Below, in pieces: positions 31,282 through 43,545 of a stretch of DNA of 64,000 bases. This DNA comes from Pyrrhosoma nymphula. Taxonomy: Eukaryota > Arthropoda > Insecta > Odonata > Coenagrionidae. The first letter of the stretch is position 1; the number at the start of each line of letters is the position of its first letter. Position numbers and translations under genes: made by a program. A model generated the notes under the pieces. The model was not told the origin of the DNA. It made no database searches and saw only the letters and a program-made list of their open reading frames with translations. Location: NCBI GenBank assembly GCA_963573305.1, contig OY754329.1, positions 20,799,200-20,863,199 on the forward strand. The letters are read 5' to 3'.

Positions 31282-32936
31282 AATTGGTTATTTAAATTTT
31301 CTTTAAATGACAAGTTTACTGATTTTTAAAAAGACCATACACAAACAAACCAAGTCCTTCTGGTTTTGGCCTTCAGCCATGTGAACCTGGTAAAATATTG
31401 GTAAATGTGATCATCATTCTTTAAGTTGAAAAAAATACTACTGTAAAGACAAGAAACAATTTAAAAAAAAGACAAAAAACAATTTTAAAAAAAGCTCCCC
31501 GTCTAATGGTTCCTTTTAGCATTTCCCAAGAGATTTCAACGAAGGAGTCGACAATCTCCGTTCCGGGTGGTTCGTGTGTTTTTTTTCCTTCATGTTTTTC
31601 GAGGAGGGTGGTTTTATTTTTGGGTTTCTGTTCGTCCCGTGGCGTGGGTGGCGACTTACTTAAGTCGGAAGAGGTAAGTCTTCGGAGGGAGAGGGTGGGG
31701 TCGCCCAGGTATACGTACCCGAGCGCCCCACCCTTCCCGGCTTCCCCCCCGGGAGGGTCCTCTGGGGGAATTGATGTGGACGACTTCATGTTCAACCCCC
31801 ATCTCGCGAGCTGTTTTCTCCTTTCTCCTCCTTTACCGCCCGAGGCGACATGAACGCCCACCGGAAGCCAGAGGGACGCTTTTACATTTCAGAAAAAAAT
31901 AAGTACGACGATTCTATGCGTCTCGGATACTTAACCCTGCGAGTGCATGTTTTGAAGACATGAATTTGCTAGACGCACTGCAAATGTTCATTTTGCTATC
32001 ATAGACTTCTTAAATCAATTCAAGTTTTACTGAAAATCTCTGTATCGAATCTCGCCTTACCATTTGTTCCTCCAAATATTTACATTAGCATGTTCTCCCC
32101 TTATCGAAACATATTCCAAAAATAAATGTGAAAAATTTGATTCCGCGTCCCAATATCGCATGCACGTATGGGAAATTAAGCCATTGTCTTCTGTCAGAAG
32201 AGAGATGTACCTACGTTATCTTCGTAATAATATGAGCAGCTGTAGAGAAGTACCGCATGTTGGAAGGCGAAGTGCTTTTCTTTATTATTGTGAGGGAGTG
32301 CTTGGTCCTTTATTTCGTCCGTGATAATCGGCAATATCCCTGAAGATAATCAACAAATTTGATATCATTTCAGGGCACATGTTCTTTTATCCAAAACTAG
32401 TTAAAAAGCTTACTGAAACAGGCTAATCTATTGGAAAAATAGTAAAAAACGAATGAATAAAGTATATCATTAAATATAAATTAATATGATTTTAAAATAT
32501 TTTTAATGAAAGGAGTATATGTAACCATGATTTAACAATATATGATATCTAAATGTGAATGATTTCATTGTATACAGCATTTTTGGTGAAACAGTCGTTG
32601 CTGTTACTAATCAGTTTCCCTTGTGTGTATTTTGAAAAATGCATACGCCATGTACATACCAGGTAGTGGAGGAGAACGTATAAGGGAGCTCGTGTACCAT
32701 CTATTGGCGCACATCTGAATCTCTGCGCCTCGTATATGAATCATGCGTACGTACGTGTTGCCTTTTCTATAATATATATTCTTTTTTTACGGATATTACG
32801 CACCCTTTCTCTCTTTTACCTTATCGGTCACTTGCCTTTAGCTCTATGTGTTCGTGTAAGTACATAATTATGCCAGTTCGTTTTTTGTTCGGGTTAAATC
32901 GACAATTACAGTTAATTTCGATGCATCTTTATCATT
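31282..32936. other. unannotated stretch with GC-rich patch
   Basis: 31500-31860 is GC-rich with overlapping 115- and 146-codon frames on opposite strands and no recognisable domain. 31900-32936 is AT-rich and featureless to my eye. Confidence 0.4.
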
Positions 32937-33125
32937 CATCTACATCTACATCTACATACTACCCCGCAAGCCGCCTCAATAGGCGTGTGGCGGGGGGTGT
33001 TAGTACACCAGCCGTTTACATATAAAAAGGAAACGCTCTATGAAATTACGCCTTGCATTTATTAAAGTCCCTTATTGTTCGGGGGAAAAACGAATTCCCA
33101 TACCTATCCGTTCGGCAAAATATCA
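32937..33125 (-). mobile_element. LINE family D, terminal ~190 bp, copy 3
   Basis: Tail (CATCTACATCTACATCTACA on the plus strand), CCCCGC/GCGGGG hairpin and the start of the D 3' UTR, truncated at CGGCAAAATATC. High identity to 9909 and 18698. Confidence 0.88.
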
Positions 33126-34135
33126 GTCATCCGTTCGGCATCATTCTTCAGTCCGACGCGGTTATCGTTGTCTCATAATCTCACTGCAATATATCTCCTT
33201 GCTCTCCTTGTCTCCCAGACTACTAAGCAAAAGAATAACTACTAGAAATAGTTCTTTTACTCAAGGTGGGTTTGATAGTTGTGTTAGAATGTCGTCAGGT
33301 ACAGCCTTCTTGGTCCAGTTTTAAATACTAACGAGTTGTGTGTTCCTCTGCTCCGAACTGTTCATTTCACCGCCATCACAACAAGTTCCCACGCCTTTGC
33401 GTTATTTTCAAGGATGACTGTCACTCTTGACACTCATGAAACATTCGCCCTTGAAATTTTACGAAGAGGCGTTGAAACCTGTTGCAAAATGAATGACTTG
33501 GCGCGACAAATATATTTAACAGGATGAAGTACGTTTGTGTTGTTTCACGGGCGTCGATTCGACTTGAACGTGGGTCTCTTCAGTCAGCAGGCGGTGCGCT
33601 TTACTCTGGTAGGCCAAAAGACCCCTCAATGGAATTGAGGGAAAAGCCAATTAATCCGAAAGGAACAAATAAAGCAGGGTTCAGAGGAGAAACGTTCGGT
33701 AATTCTGTGACAGGATGGCGAATAACACGGGATCGACTGGACTACATCAACCTTTAACTGGTCTCTGGCAAATGAGAGGAAATGTCAGTATTTTAAATCG
33801 AGATGCGGGGTATCACAAAGTAAGAAACTGTATTTTACAAATAACACAGGTATACATTGAATTATTAAGGTTTTTAATGTTCTGGAAACTTCAGGTTGGT
33901 CTTAGGCCAATTTATGAAAATTCTCCGAAAAATTTGGAAAAGAATACATTGTCCACATGCCCCTCGCCGAGCTGATTATCGATATCCGCTGTTGCCTCCT
34001 TGTCTGTTAAAGTTGAAATTTCGTGTGACATAATTGGCGATGGACAGTTTACGGTGAGATTCTGCGTTGAAGTAAAGAAAATTACTAATTTGGAGCGCTG
34101 AGGGTGCCAAAAATTATGAATGTTGTAAAAACTCT
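33126..34135. other. unannotated stretch
   Basis: No gene recognised. Contains the tRNA-like segment at 33551 and scattered short frames. Confidence 0.4.
33551..33616 (-). other. tRNA-like segment (SINE head or tRNA relic)
   Basis: On the minus strand the order is CTACCAGAGTAAAGCGC (box-A-like), CCTGCTGACTGAAGAG (anticodon-arm-like) and ACGTTCAAGTC (resembling box B, GGTTCRANNCC). A similar box-B-like ACGTTCGAGTC occurs on the minus strand near 43725. Acceptor stem pairing is not convincing, so I do not call a functional tRNA. Confidence 0.35.
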
Positions 34136-35058
34136 TCTACGTATACATGATACCCTCTAAGCCACCTCAAGACTGCGTAGCAGGGGGGGGGAGGTGAGTA
34201 GTCGCTAACATGCATTACACTATAACCTATTAAAGTTAGTATAACTACGAGTGATGCATACTTGATGCATATGCATAAATCACTAATGCTTGTCAGGGGT
34301 CAAAGCCTCACAAGCATGCACTACATGATAGGTATGCTACCGATGCTAGAAGAACCGTTAGTATTTTGCAACTACATAGATTGGCAGGGATGCAAGAGTT
34401 ATGCGGAAAACATGCACGACGTGCTGTGAGTAGTGGGTAGCAGATAAGCATACAAGATACAAGTATTCATCTACATCTACGAAGTACCGTGCAAGCCACC
34501 ACTAGGGTGTGTGGCACGGGGTGATTCCACACCAGGCATGCAGCACTCGTCCCAGCACAAGTCAGAACCTCGCACGCTCCCCCTGACGCTAGGCGCAGGC
34601 AAAAAGCAGTCAGGAGAACAGTACGCAGTCCAACCGGAAACTGGGAGATTGATACGTAAATGAACATGCAGAACAATGCTATAGACACCTCTAGTGGTTA
34701 ACTTTACTAATACTGTTAATTCATGAATGCTACGAGATGCTACTTCATGCAGAGAACAAAATAAAACAATGCCGGACAAATCGACCGGTGTGAAAGTAAA
34801 GATGTTGTGTTATTAAGCACACGTGAAGATTCTACTCTACCTATTGAGGGTGGGAGTTTCATATGATTGATCTATCGCGACTATTATGATCCCTTATTGT
34901 ACGTGGGAAAAATGACATTTGGAAACTATCGGTTCGGCAGTCAATTTCCTTTATTTTATTCCTGTAATCGCTTATACCGTAGTACGTTGACTGAAGCAGT
35001 ATATGTTGAACGTCCGGCAAAAAACTGTCTGCTCCAGTAGATACAAGTATTAGGGAGT
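34136..35058 (-). mobile_element. LINE family C, 3' fragment, copy 4 (split)
   Basis: Family C 3' UTR in two parts, 34136-34467 and 35039-35058, separated by a nested LINE B. Tail and terminal hairpin at the left are degenerate (CTACGTATACATGATACC, CCCTCTAAGCC). A G8 run lies next to the stem. Confidence 0.85.
34468..35038 (-). mobile_element. LINE family B nested in LINE C, with 13-bp target duplication
   Basis: 571-bp 5'-truncated B copy, tail at 34468, 5' break at GCTCCAGT near 35038. It is flanked by exact duplications AGATACAAGTATT (34455-34467 and 35039-35051) that belong to the host LINE C. The RT end is present but frame-broken. The TA site used by the MITE in copy 1 (TCTATAGCATTG on the minus strand) is empty here. 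Confidence 0.95.
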
Positions 35059-35200
35059 AAGGAAATCTCTCTCTCTTGAAATCGAGGAAACCTATGAGGG
35101 TATAATTTACGGATTCAGGCGTTTAATTGTGGGATTTCATACTGAAAATGAAATGAGAATTTCGTACTTTTTCACAGATTTATGTATCTGTGTAGCAATT

Positions 35201-35373
35201 ATGAAAGTAATCGAGATAGTACTGTCCACTTTTATTTAAATTTACAACACGTGTTACGGTTTTTTTGTACTAAGCCATCCTCAGGTACAATGACAGGATG
35301 GGTTAGTAAAAAAAGCCGAAACACGTCTTGTAAATTTAAATAAAAGTGGACCGTACTATATCGACTACTTTCA
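35201..35373. mobile_element. hairpin element H4
   Basis: 173 bp. Left ATGAAAGTAATCGAGATAGT and right end ACTATATCGACTACTTTCAT pair, and the arms continue through CCACTTTTATTTAAATTTAC. Apex near TCAGGTACAATGACAGG. Outward: (CCTGAG)GATGG, then an A-rich spacer, then CCGAAACACGT on the right arm and CCGTAACACGTG on the left. Confidence 0.9.
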
Positions 35374-35485
35374 TTAGGCATTGATATTGCAGTTCCACCA
35401 CTTCTAGCATGATACTGTTGATTTGTATGTGTGTTCTTATATATTACATAAGTCAGTGGGAAAGCACGAAATTCTCACTTCATTT

Positions 35486-36048
35486 TTAAGGTGGTTTCAC
35501 CGTCAAATGACTTAAATGTCATTTTATTCATATTCTGTCTACTTATGGAAAAATTTGTCCTCTATCTGATATGAACAACAGAACAATACCTTTCCACGCT
35601 ATTTTATTCTATAATTGAACTTGAAATTGCATGGTGTTCAATGGGGGAATGAGAGAAACATGGGGAAAAATAGTATTTTTCCATCAAATACAAATGCCAT
35701 TTTCGTGGAAAACTGTCTCTAAGAAGGAAATAACCCAGAGAAATTGAATAAAAATAAAATACAGGCATCTTACCACCTTATTTTTCTAGTTATTGAAGAA
35801 TTAATGCCGTAATTGAAGTCAAAATGCGGTAATTCGTGGGAAATGCCGCTCCAGTCCGCTCCTATGGCTGGAAAAAAGTGCACATTTAAAATACATTGAT
35901 GATTTAATCTGGATATTTTGTACCTTACTTTTGGGTTTCTATAGGTAACGCATTGCATCAGTGATAATAGAATTTTTTTGACAATATATCAAAAATGTGG
36001 AATTTAGTATTTGTTTTGACTCACACAGTCGCGGCGGAACCTCCTTAA
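35486..36048 (+). mobile_element. TTAA-flanked MITE, family M2, copy 3
   Basis: 563 bp, TTAAGGTGGTTTCACC to GGCGGAACCTCCTTAA, TTAA at both ends (35486-35489 and 36045-36048). Interior aligned with 16850. The minus-strand frame at 35770-35958 parallels part of the frame in copy 1 because the sequences are homologous. Confidence 0.9.
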
Positions 36049-37774
36049 CAGATCAGGGTATTTCACTTTCCAGCTCATGCCCAAGCCTACGTGAACCGTT
36101 TCTGAGTGCAGGTTTGAAATTAAAAACAATACTGAGTCGCATCCTGTGTTCCTCCCTACCATTCACACCGGAACGACCCCCCACCTCGCTTGGGTGACGT
36201 AATTTATGGGTGACCTCCCTTCCCCTTGAGGAGGGGTCACTCCTTGCACCGAACGGCAGTTGCTCGGCCCGCCCTCTCTTCTCCTTCTCCCCATCTACCT
36301 CTTCTTCCCCGGGAATCCACCTCAAGGTCGACGAATTAAGAAATTCCACGCGAGATGAAACGATTATCGAGGCGGAGACCCTAGAGGTGAGAGGAAATAA
36401 TTGATGCTCCCGCTTATATAAAACGCCGAATCGCTTCCACTACGATGATTTGGGTGGGGATGCACCCAGCGCTGCACTCTTTTGCCCCCTGCCCCGTCTT
36501 ATTCTCCTCCCCTTCTCTCTCTCTGCCCTCTATATATGCTCGCCCCCCTCCCTCCCCCTCAGGGTCCTCTTGCTTCCCTCCTAAGAGGTTTTTCCGTGTG
36601 CATCCGCCCATTTTAATGGCTGCCCCTCGAGAAAAATGGAGCCCTCTTAATTCATTTCCCTCTCTTATTCTCCTTGATGATCTCTACACCTTCTATCTTT
36701 CTTAGATGTAACGAATCTCTCGCATAAAAGGGCCTAATGGCGATTAATGACAAATTTTTTGTGTGGTCCTTCGTCACGACCGGATGCGTGGTGTTGCTTA
36801 AACGTTTTTATTCTTCTAGCTCACGGTCAGTTATGGCGGGCGATATACTTCACGTTTTCAGACGTCATTTTGTGGTATCTAGTTTCTCGATTAATTTTCG
36901 GTTTGAATAATTTTTTGTAAAAAATTAATTTGGACATTGATGGTTTGGTAACCATTAGCGACTTAACGGAATTAATTGTTAAACAATCCTTCCGGAACAG
37001 TCTTCTATGATTCGGTTGGTTTGTGCTGTGAAAATGTGCTGTGGAAATTATGGGAATTTTATACTGATAATTTGTTAATCAAATTCCAATTATTTTATGC
37101 CGTGAATTTGGGGTCATAATAATGTGAAATTATTTCCATTCCTGATGACACCAAAACTTCAATTCTCTCGTGTGATAAAAATAAAATTATTTTCCGCCTT
37201 CTTACGTCTTGTGTCAGTATTATTTATCATTTGTGATGCATAAGAAGTTTTTAAATAGAAAAAAGCAATCTAAATACCTTCGTAATAGATGGGTGGACTT
37301 GAATACGCCATCTATCGCTGTGGGCAGTTACTACCCCATCAAAAAATTAAGCTTTGAGTTGGCAATCCTTGGTGGAGACTAAGTTAGAGGATATCGGCTT
37401 GTTTTTCTTTCGCTCTAAATCCCCCATACAGTATTCTGAATGCTACTAATTGTTAGTGGAATACGCAGGCAAACTTGTTTCATTTTTTTGTTAATGGAGG
37501 GCCGACTCCTATACATGGAATCCTCAACAACTCTCAAGTTAATGAGTTCAATAAAAAGGTAAATTTTCAGTAAAACAATTTTCAACTAATTTGTGGGTAC
37601 CTACGCCTTTCTTTGGCTCAAGTTAAAGATTATGTATGGGAATGTTAGTTTTCGAATCTTAAATCACGTCCTCCATGTTGTTAAAAACTGAAAGTGGTTC
37701 TAAATTAAGAGGTCGTTAGAAAAATATTGTATTTAATGTTAATATTCCGTAATGTTTTCCGTAATAATGTTTTA
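36049..37774. other. GC-rich patch and unannotated stretch
   Basis: 36050-36710 is C/T-rich and high in G+C (overlapping frames, none recognised; a GTGACCTCC...GGGGTCAC stem near 36209). 36720-37774 is AT-rich with no feature seen. Confidence 0.4.
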
Positions 37775-38227
37775 GGGAACTAGATCGCAGAACGGACAGA
37801 TTTAAAATGTCATTTTTCCCACGAACTATAAGGGACCATAACAGCGGCCAATGAGACTTTTATCTAGGTTTGTCGATAGGTAGTGTAGCTCTTAGTAGTA
37901 GTCGTACACCCTAATACTTGAATCCTTATCTGTTACCTAGCAGCACGCCGTGCATGTTTTCTACATAGGTTTCGAGTCTCTGTCCATTTGTGTGGTTGCA
38001 AGGTGCATGTATATTAGCGGTCCCTGTCTATTGTGATAATATCTGTTGTGTAGTAGTGCATGCTTGTGAGGCTTCGTCTCGTGACAAGCATTAGCGATTT
38101 ATGCTAATGCATAATTAGTCGTATTTACACTAACTTTAGGGTATAGTGTAATGCATGTTGGTGAATACTCACCCCCTGCCACACATCCCTGAGGTGGCTT
38201 GCAGGATATTTTGTAGATGTAGATGTA
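37775..38227 (+). mobile_element. LINE family C, 3' fragment, copy 5, with intact RT C-terminus
   Basis: Starts in the coding end: ELDRRTDRFKMSFFPRTIRD, HNSGQ and stop, uninterrupted (37776-37853). Full 3' UTR follows to the terminal hairpin (TGCCACACATCCCTGAGG) and TGTAGATGTAGATGTA. This copy fixes the stop codon and UTR length (~375 bp) of family C. Confidence 0.92.
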
Positions 38228-39556
38228 TCTCCTCAGTTCTTTATTCTGGCAATTCTAGGTGATTTTCATTATTTATTTCAATTGATTTCTTTCTTTCACT
38301 GAGTTTCGATGCTCAGTGGTAAGTCGAGCTTCTCCTTTCTACCAATTCTTCTCTACCGGTCACTTCATCCTAAAAATATCTTTAAAAAATTAACATGCAT
38401 AGTCAAGCTCTTCTTTTGCCACCTCGTATTTCGTAATAAATTTCCGTCCCATGCCAATTGCTCTGGCAATTTTATGGCTCTAAATTGTGAGCTGTTTGAG
38501 CTTGGATCTTACAAGTTTTAAATTATGTGCTCCGGTCTCCTTTCTCCATGCAGAATGATGCCTTTCTGAAATTTCGTAAAGCTGCTTCCAAGAAGTGAAG
38601 TCGTGGATCGCCAAGATTCGGAGGTGGGTGGATAGAAAGACTATCAATCATTCATCTTTTTCGATCCAATTTTCGCCAGCCGCCTTCATTTCTTTTTCAT
38701 CCGTGGCCGATCGCAAGTATTTCTCGTCGACGATGAGGAGCGTTGGTAATTTGTCGGTGGGTCCCCGTCGAATTTATTCTTCCTCGCATAAATTAGGTAT
38801 AATCTGAACAAAGGGTGGTGGGAAGCAAATTTGTAGGCCTTTCGTGTAGGGCGTCTGATTTTGCTCCCTCAGGCACGCCTTTATAACAAGGCGGGCGGCA
38901 GTGTAACTACTTGGATAAATTGTTACGCCGAATTTATGCACGTGGGCGCCATTAGACGGCGGCGGCGGCGTGCGGAGTGATCGTCGGTTGAATTGTTGGT
39001 CCAATCGGAATTCCTTCCTGAAATAATGCCCGGAGGGGCTGTATATCTACTACCAATAAAGATGACCGCCACGTTTGAAAGGGGGTGCGTGTATTCTGTA
39101 AGCCGTGAAAGGATTGTCGGTGTAATAATACGGCTGATTCTCTATAAAGGCGATTGAGGAAGAGGCGAAGGAGTGAAAAACAAAAGCTTGAGCTGAAAGG
39201 AGAAGGCGATGGTTTAGTACGCCTTCCTCCCACCGGTGCGGTGGGCGGCGCCCTTTTCCTACGCAACCGCGTCGAATTGCGCCTTGTTTGAGAGATTTGA
39301 TTGCTTGGTGACGCACACAATGATGTTGGAATGTGCTGTAGAGGGGCATCAATTGCACTTGCCAAAAATGGAAATAACTGATCTCCATGATTATGACCAC
39401 CGAAGATATTTGAAATAATTGGAGGAATCTCTGGGTAATAATCTCCACAAAAGGGATACCTAGAGTATTATAATCTAGTGGTATTGTGTTTCGCTTCCTA
39501 CAATGTCGGTGTCTTTATGTCTATGTATCAGTTTCATTAATCGTTGAATGTCATAC
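38228..39556. other. unannotated stretch
   Basis: No gene recognised. 38890-39260 is somewhat GC-richer with overlapping minus frames of 132 and 137 codons that share no known domain. Confidence 0.4.
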
Positions 39557-39928
39557 CTTATGTGATCACCAACTTATTGTTAGCACTCCTCTAGTTTCTG
39601 GTATAGCTGTGCTTAGTTCTCATGACTGGTTTTTGGTCCGTGCCAAAGGGACTAAAGGGGGCGTGCGAAGTTCGACCTAGAATGGAACGAATATGGCATG
39701 CCAAGTGTGGAATCACCCCATGCCACACACTCTGGTAGTGGCTTTCTCGGTTCTTCATGGATGTGGATGTAGTGCTATATGAGATGGATCACGTATTTGG
39801 CTTGGGTAATAGGAGGGATAATAGTAAAAAAATGAAAACTAAGGAGAAATAAAATGGATAAAGACATACGAGATTCAACATGCTGGCAATAAGCATGTTT
39901 TGCAAAAATTCACTTTTATTCCCTAGAC
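39557..39928 (+). repeat. left arm of a large inverted duplication (includes LINE B-like tail)
   Basis: About 370 bp matching 42235-42594 in inverse orientation. From outside inward: a diverged LINE B 3' UTR with tail (GTGGAATCACCCCATGCC ... TTCATGGATGTGGATGTAG, ending ~39771), then non-LINE sequence (TGCTATATGAGATGG, CCAAATACG complement, GCATGTTGAATCTCG complement). Because the sequence beyond the LINE tail also matches, the arms come from duplication of one locus or one element, not from two separate LINE insertions. Confidence 0.88.
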
Positions 39929-42234
39929 TAGAGCCATGGGTAGTCGCCCTTCATCAGTGTGGTTTGGTTGGTAACTTTTTATCGATGTAAGATATGCTTT
40001 GCGAAATATTTAGGAAGGAAGCGATTCTCGGTAGAGGCACAAAAGGAAAATATGTACTGTAATCTTTGGTCTGTTATCATGTTAGGCGTTGCACGTTTCA
40101 GCCCTTATTTCTTCCATGAACGATATGCAAGGAAAAGATTTTTCCACTATCAACCACTTTCGGGTTTTCTACTGCGTAGAGAAAACATTTTGGGAAACTC
40201 CACGTTTCATTCTGCCCATTGAAAATGTCGTAAGAAGACTGATGATATCGGTTATCTTAATGTTCTCCGTATGCTAGACGGCTGCCAACTGTCACATTGT
40301 CATTGGGGAACAAAATACTCCTAAATGAAGTGGAAGTCCTGGCAAGAACTACTTAATATTATACCCTGTTGATTCAAGAGGCAGTCGAAGTAGCCTAGCG
40401 TCCATCAAATTTTAATGGGAAAGACGGTTACCGCCAAAGCATCTACATCTAAAAAATACCCTGCAAGCCACCTTAAGGGTTGTGGCAGGGGTGATTAGTC
40501 ACCAACATGCATTTCACTATACCCTAAAGTTAGTGTAACTACTACTAATTATGCATTAGCATAAATCGCACAATGCTGATCAAGAGGCGAAGCCTCACAA
40601 GCATGCACTACACTATAGATATGTTACCAATGTTAGAGGGACCGTTCGTATTTATGTATTTTGCTAGTACATAAACCGGCAGAGACACAAGATATAGCAG
40701 TGTGTGAAAAAGATACATTTCCACAAATATGAGTGCAACACTCGACCTTTATGTTTTGTATAAATATTTATTTCCTAAAGCTTAACAACAATAGCCAGTC
40801 GTTTAGCATAGAGAGTTCAAGACAAACATTACCGACATCTTCAGTCTCCTGACGTTGTTCTCAGTCGGCAGAACGAAACTTCGAGTTTTACAAAAGAATT
40901 TTCTCTGCGCAGCAGAAAACCCGAAAATGGTTGATAGTGAACTACTAATCGCTGCGAAAACCTTAAAAAAGAAAAAGAAAGGAAAAGATAATTTTGCGTT
41001 GGAGGTTTTGGAACAAGATATTATACCTACTTATTTGGCAGAATAGACACGATGATGAGAAGGATAGAAATGGATGTATGGTAGCATACGTTGAGGCAAG
41101 ATATAAGCATCGGAGAACTTGGTGGCACTCGCAAACAGAGAGTTGCATGTCATAAAGGGTGAATCAAACGTTTGATTATCGGTCAGAGTAAGCTAACATC
41201 TCCATCAGGGGCATCTGGAGACACTCAAAGGTTTATTTGTCACTTTACTCTCCAATACTTTCCTCTCCTTGATTTCACGCTGTTCACCACTAATATTTGA
41301 TATATCTATGCTCTCATAGGCAATTTTGTACGGGGTGGAAATGCTTCACAAACTATATTTGACCCTTAATTGGTTTGATTTGATTTATTTTAAACATTCA
41401 AAAACAGCCGATGTCGGCCTTTACATTGAACATTTACAACTTAGAATCTGCAGCATTAACAAAATAAAATATGAAAGAAACATGTGTGGGCAATTTGTAT
41501 CAAATAAAAACAAAGAGACAATAACATTATCAATACACTACAACAACATGGAAAGTTAGGGAATCAGGGGGAAAGCGCTTTTCTAAGCTGGCGCTTGAAT
41601 GATCCGAAGGGAGCAGAGAGATCGAGGGAAGGGCAGGCAGATGAAATGGTGTTATACAAGGCTGGAAGCCTGTAAAAAAGGGATCGCTGGGAGTGAGAAA
41701 GACGGAATTTAGGTTGGTGTATAAGGTGATTGTTGCGTAAGGCGTAATGGTGATATGTTGTCGAATGCAAATTTCAACACAGGCAAATGCTTTTGGTAAC
41801 AATTCTGTAAGTTGAAGAATTTTGTTTTTTATGCTCATCCCAGAAATAAGCACTGAAACATCCTCTCTAAACAGAAAAAAATGTAAATGTTATATGAAAA
41901 TCAGACTCGAATTTCGGTGATGTTGCACATGAGCATGAGTGCCTACGCCAAACGTCATATGCATTGAGTAAATTTGAATCTTGAATACTGGAGTAATAAT
42001 GAAGCTGCCTTTGGCAATAGTTGGAGTTTTTCATAGTTAGTATTACAGAAATTTAGTTATAGCAATATATATCGCGAAGTAGTTAGGAGAATGCATTTTT
42101 GATATGGTATCACCCCCTGCGACATGCTTTCAAAAGAACATATTTGTGCAGATGAATTTTTAACAAAATTACATTAGATCAATAACAATGCCTTGCTTAC
42201 ATATATGTACATCATCATGCAAGCCTCCTCAAGG
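39929..42234. other. spacer between the inverted arms
   Basis: 2.3 kb containing a LINE C fragment at 40440-40698. The left edge (39929-39960) read on the minus strand gives CACTGATGAAGGGCGACTAC, like the apex-plus-core of the hairpin class. A frame at 40855-41046 is lysine-rich and unrecognised. No transposase. Confidence 0.5.
40440..40698 (-). mobile_element. LINE family C, 3' fragment, copy 6
   Basis: Tail CATCTACATCTAAAAAATAC (plus strand), CCCTGC/GCAGGG hairpin and roughly 200 bp of family C UTR, truncated near 40698. Confidence 0.88.
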
Positions 42235-42594
42235 GTCTAGGGAAAATGGGAATTTTTGCAAAACATCCTTATTGCCAGCATGTTGAATCTCGTATGTCTT
42301 TATCCTTTTATTTCTACCTAGTTTTCATTTTTTACCCTCCTGATACTCAAGCCAAATACGTGATCCATATCATATAGCACTACATCCACACCCATGAAGA
42401 ACCGAGAAGGCCGCACCAGAGTGTGTGGCATGGGGTGATTCCACACTTGGCATGTCATATTCGTTCCATTCTAGGTCGAACTTCGCACGCCCCCTTTATC
42501 CCCTATGGCACGGACCAAAAGCCAGTCATGAGAACTAAGCACAGATATACCAGAAACAAGAGGAGTACTAACAATAAGTTGGTGATCACATTAA
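42235..42594 (-). repeat. right arm of the large inverted duplication
   Basis: Inverse copy of 39557-39928, beginning GTCTAGGGAA and ending around GGTGATCACATT. Contains the tail and 3' UTR part of a LINE B-like copy that, unlike the left arm, continues beyond the arm to about 43545. Confidence 0.88.
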
Positions 42595-43545
42595 AATACA
42601 TTGCTCTAGTCCAGTTTTGGATACATATGGGGGGCGCGGGGGGCGCGCGCCCCCCCCTTGTGGGGCCGTTCGCATTGCCGCCCGCGCCGCCCCCGCCAGT
42701 CAGCCCGCACGCTATTCGTTCGTGTCTTTCGTCAGTCGACTCTGAGTCGAGTTATCGAGTAGTTGTACTTTCTTATGTAGCACGCGCGCGCGTCCGCGTC
42801 ATCGTATTTTATACGTTTCTGTCTAGCACATAGATAACTAACCTACGAGAAAAGTCGCAGCCATTCTAGTGATCTCGATACGTTATTCTGTCTGGAATTT
42901 ATTCGAGAAATGTCGCGAATATTCTACTGTTTGTATTTGTTCACACTCCTTAAAAGTCTGGAGGCGAACATTCTGGCACCGAATGTTCTCGAAACGACCG
43001 AGCTACATATATAATGGAAGCAGAGTCGCTGCCAGGCAGTCAGTTTGAAAGCTACAATCGTCGCGATAACTTGCGCCCCCCCCCCCCTTGAGTTTTTTCT
43101 GTATCCGCCACTGCTCTGGTCGAGATACCACTGCTGTTTAGTATTTCTAATGCTACAAATTTATGTAGGCTACGAGATATTACAGGAACATTCATTGCAG
43201 AAAATAAATTCATGGAGTCATTTCAAGTTGGGTGAGGTATTAATGAAAATGATTAGTTATTGAACATAAATATAAAGTCTGGTCCACCAAGCGAGGGTGG
43301 GTATTTCATAGAAAAGATCCATCGCTAATTGTTGAATTGTTGCATGTATAAATTCATTTTTATGAAAAGAATATTCATTTTGAATATTAATGCTGTTTTT
43401 GTTGTTATTTATTTTGAATTGTATTGTTAACAATAGATACTACTATTATGGTCCCTTATTGCCCGCGGGAAAAAATTAATTTATAATTTATCGGTTGTAC
43501 TATGTATTTACATTATCTTGTGCTTGTGACTGCTGAAATGTCTTA
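42380..43545 (-). mobile_element. LINE B-like copy, split by a hAT element
   Basis: Diverged family B element on the minus strand. Tail at 42380 (CTACATCCACACCCATG), terminal hairpin region, UTR to 42603, then the hAT insertion. It resumes at 43122 with ATGCTACAAATTTATGTAGG and further B-like UTR (GAGGGTGGGTATTTCATAG) and the RT end (CCCTTATTGCCCGCGGG is the complement of the PRTIRDH codons). A ~110-bp insertion at 43327-43436 separates the last two pieces. Confidence 0.75.
42612..43113. mobile_element. hAT-type element, non-autonomous
   Basis: 502 bp, left end CAGTTTTGGATACATATGGG, right end (complement) CAGTGGCGGATACAGAAAAA, followed on each side by G/C-rich runs. Target duplication CTCTAGTC (42604-42611) versus CTCTGGTC (43114-43121), 7 of 8 matching. 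The CAGTGGCGGAT tip with an 8-bp duplication is a common hAT signature. The middle is CpG-rich with no transposase (the 136-codon frame at 42423-42833 straddles the boundary). Confidence 0.85.

Noticed and set aside
31421..31861. 146-codon minus-strand frame opposite a 115-codon plus-strand frame
   Set aside because: Frames on both strands in a GC-rich patch suggest few stops by composition; no domain seen.
43066..43090. C-homopolymer as a separate simple repeat
   Set aside because: It is the subterminal part of the hAT element and is matched by the G/C run at its other end.
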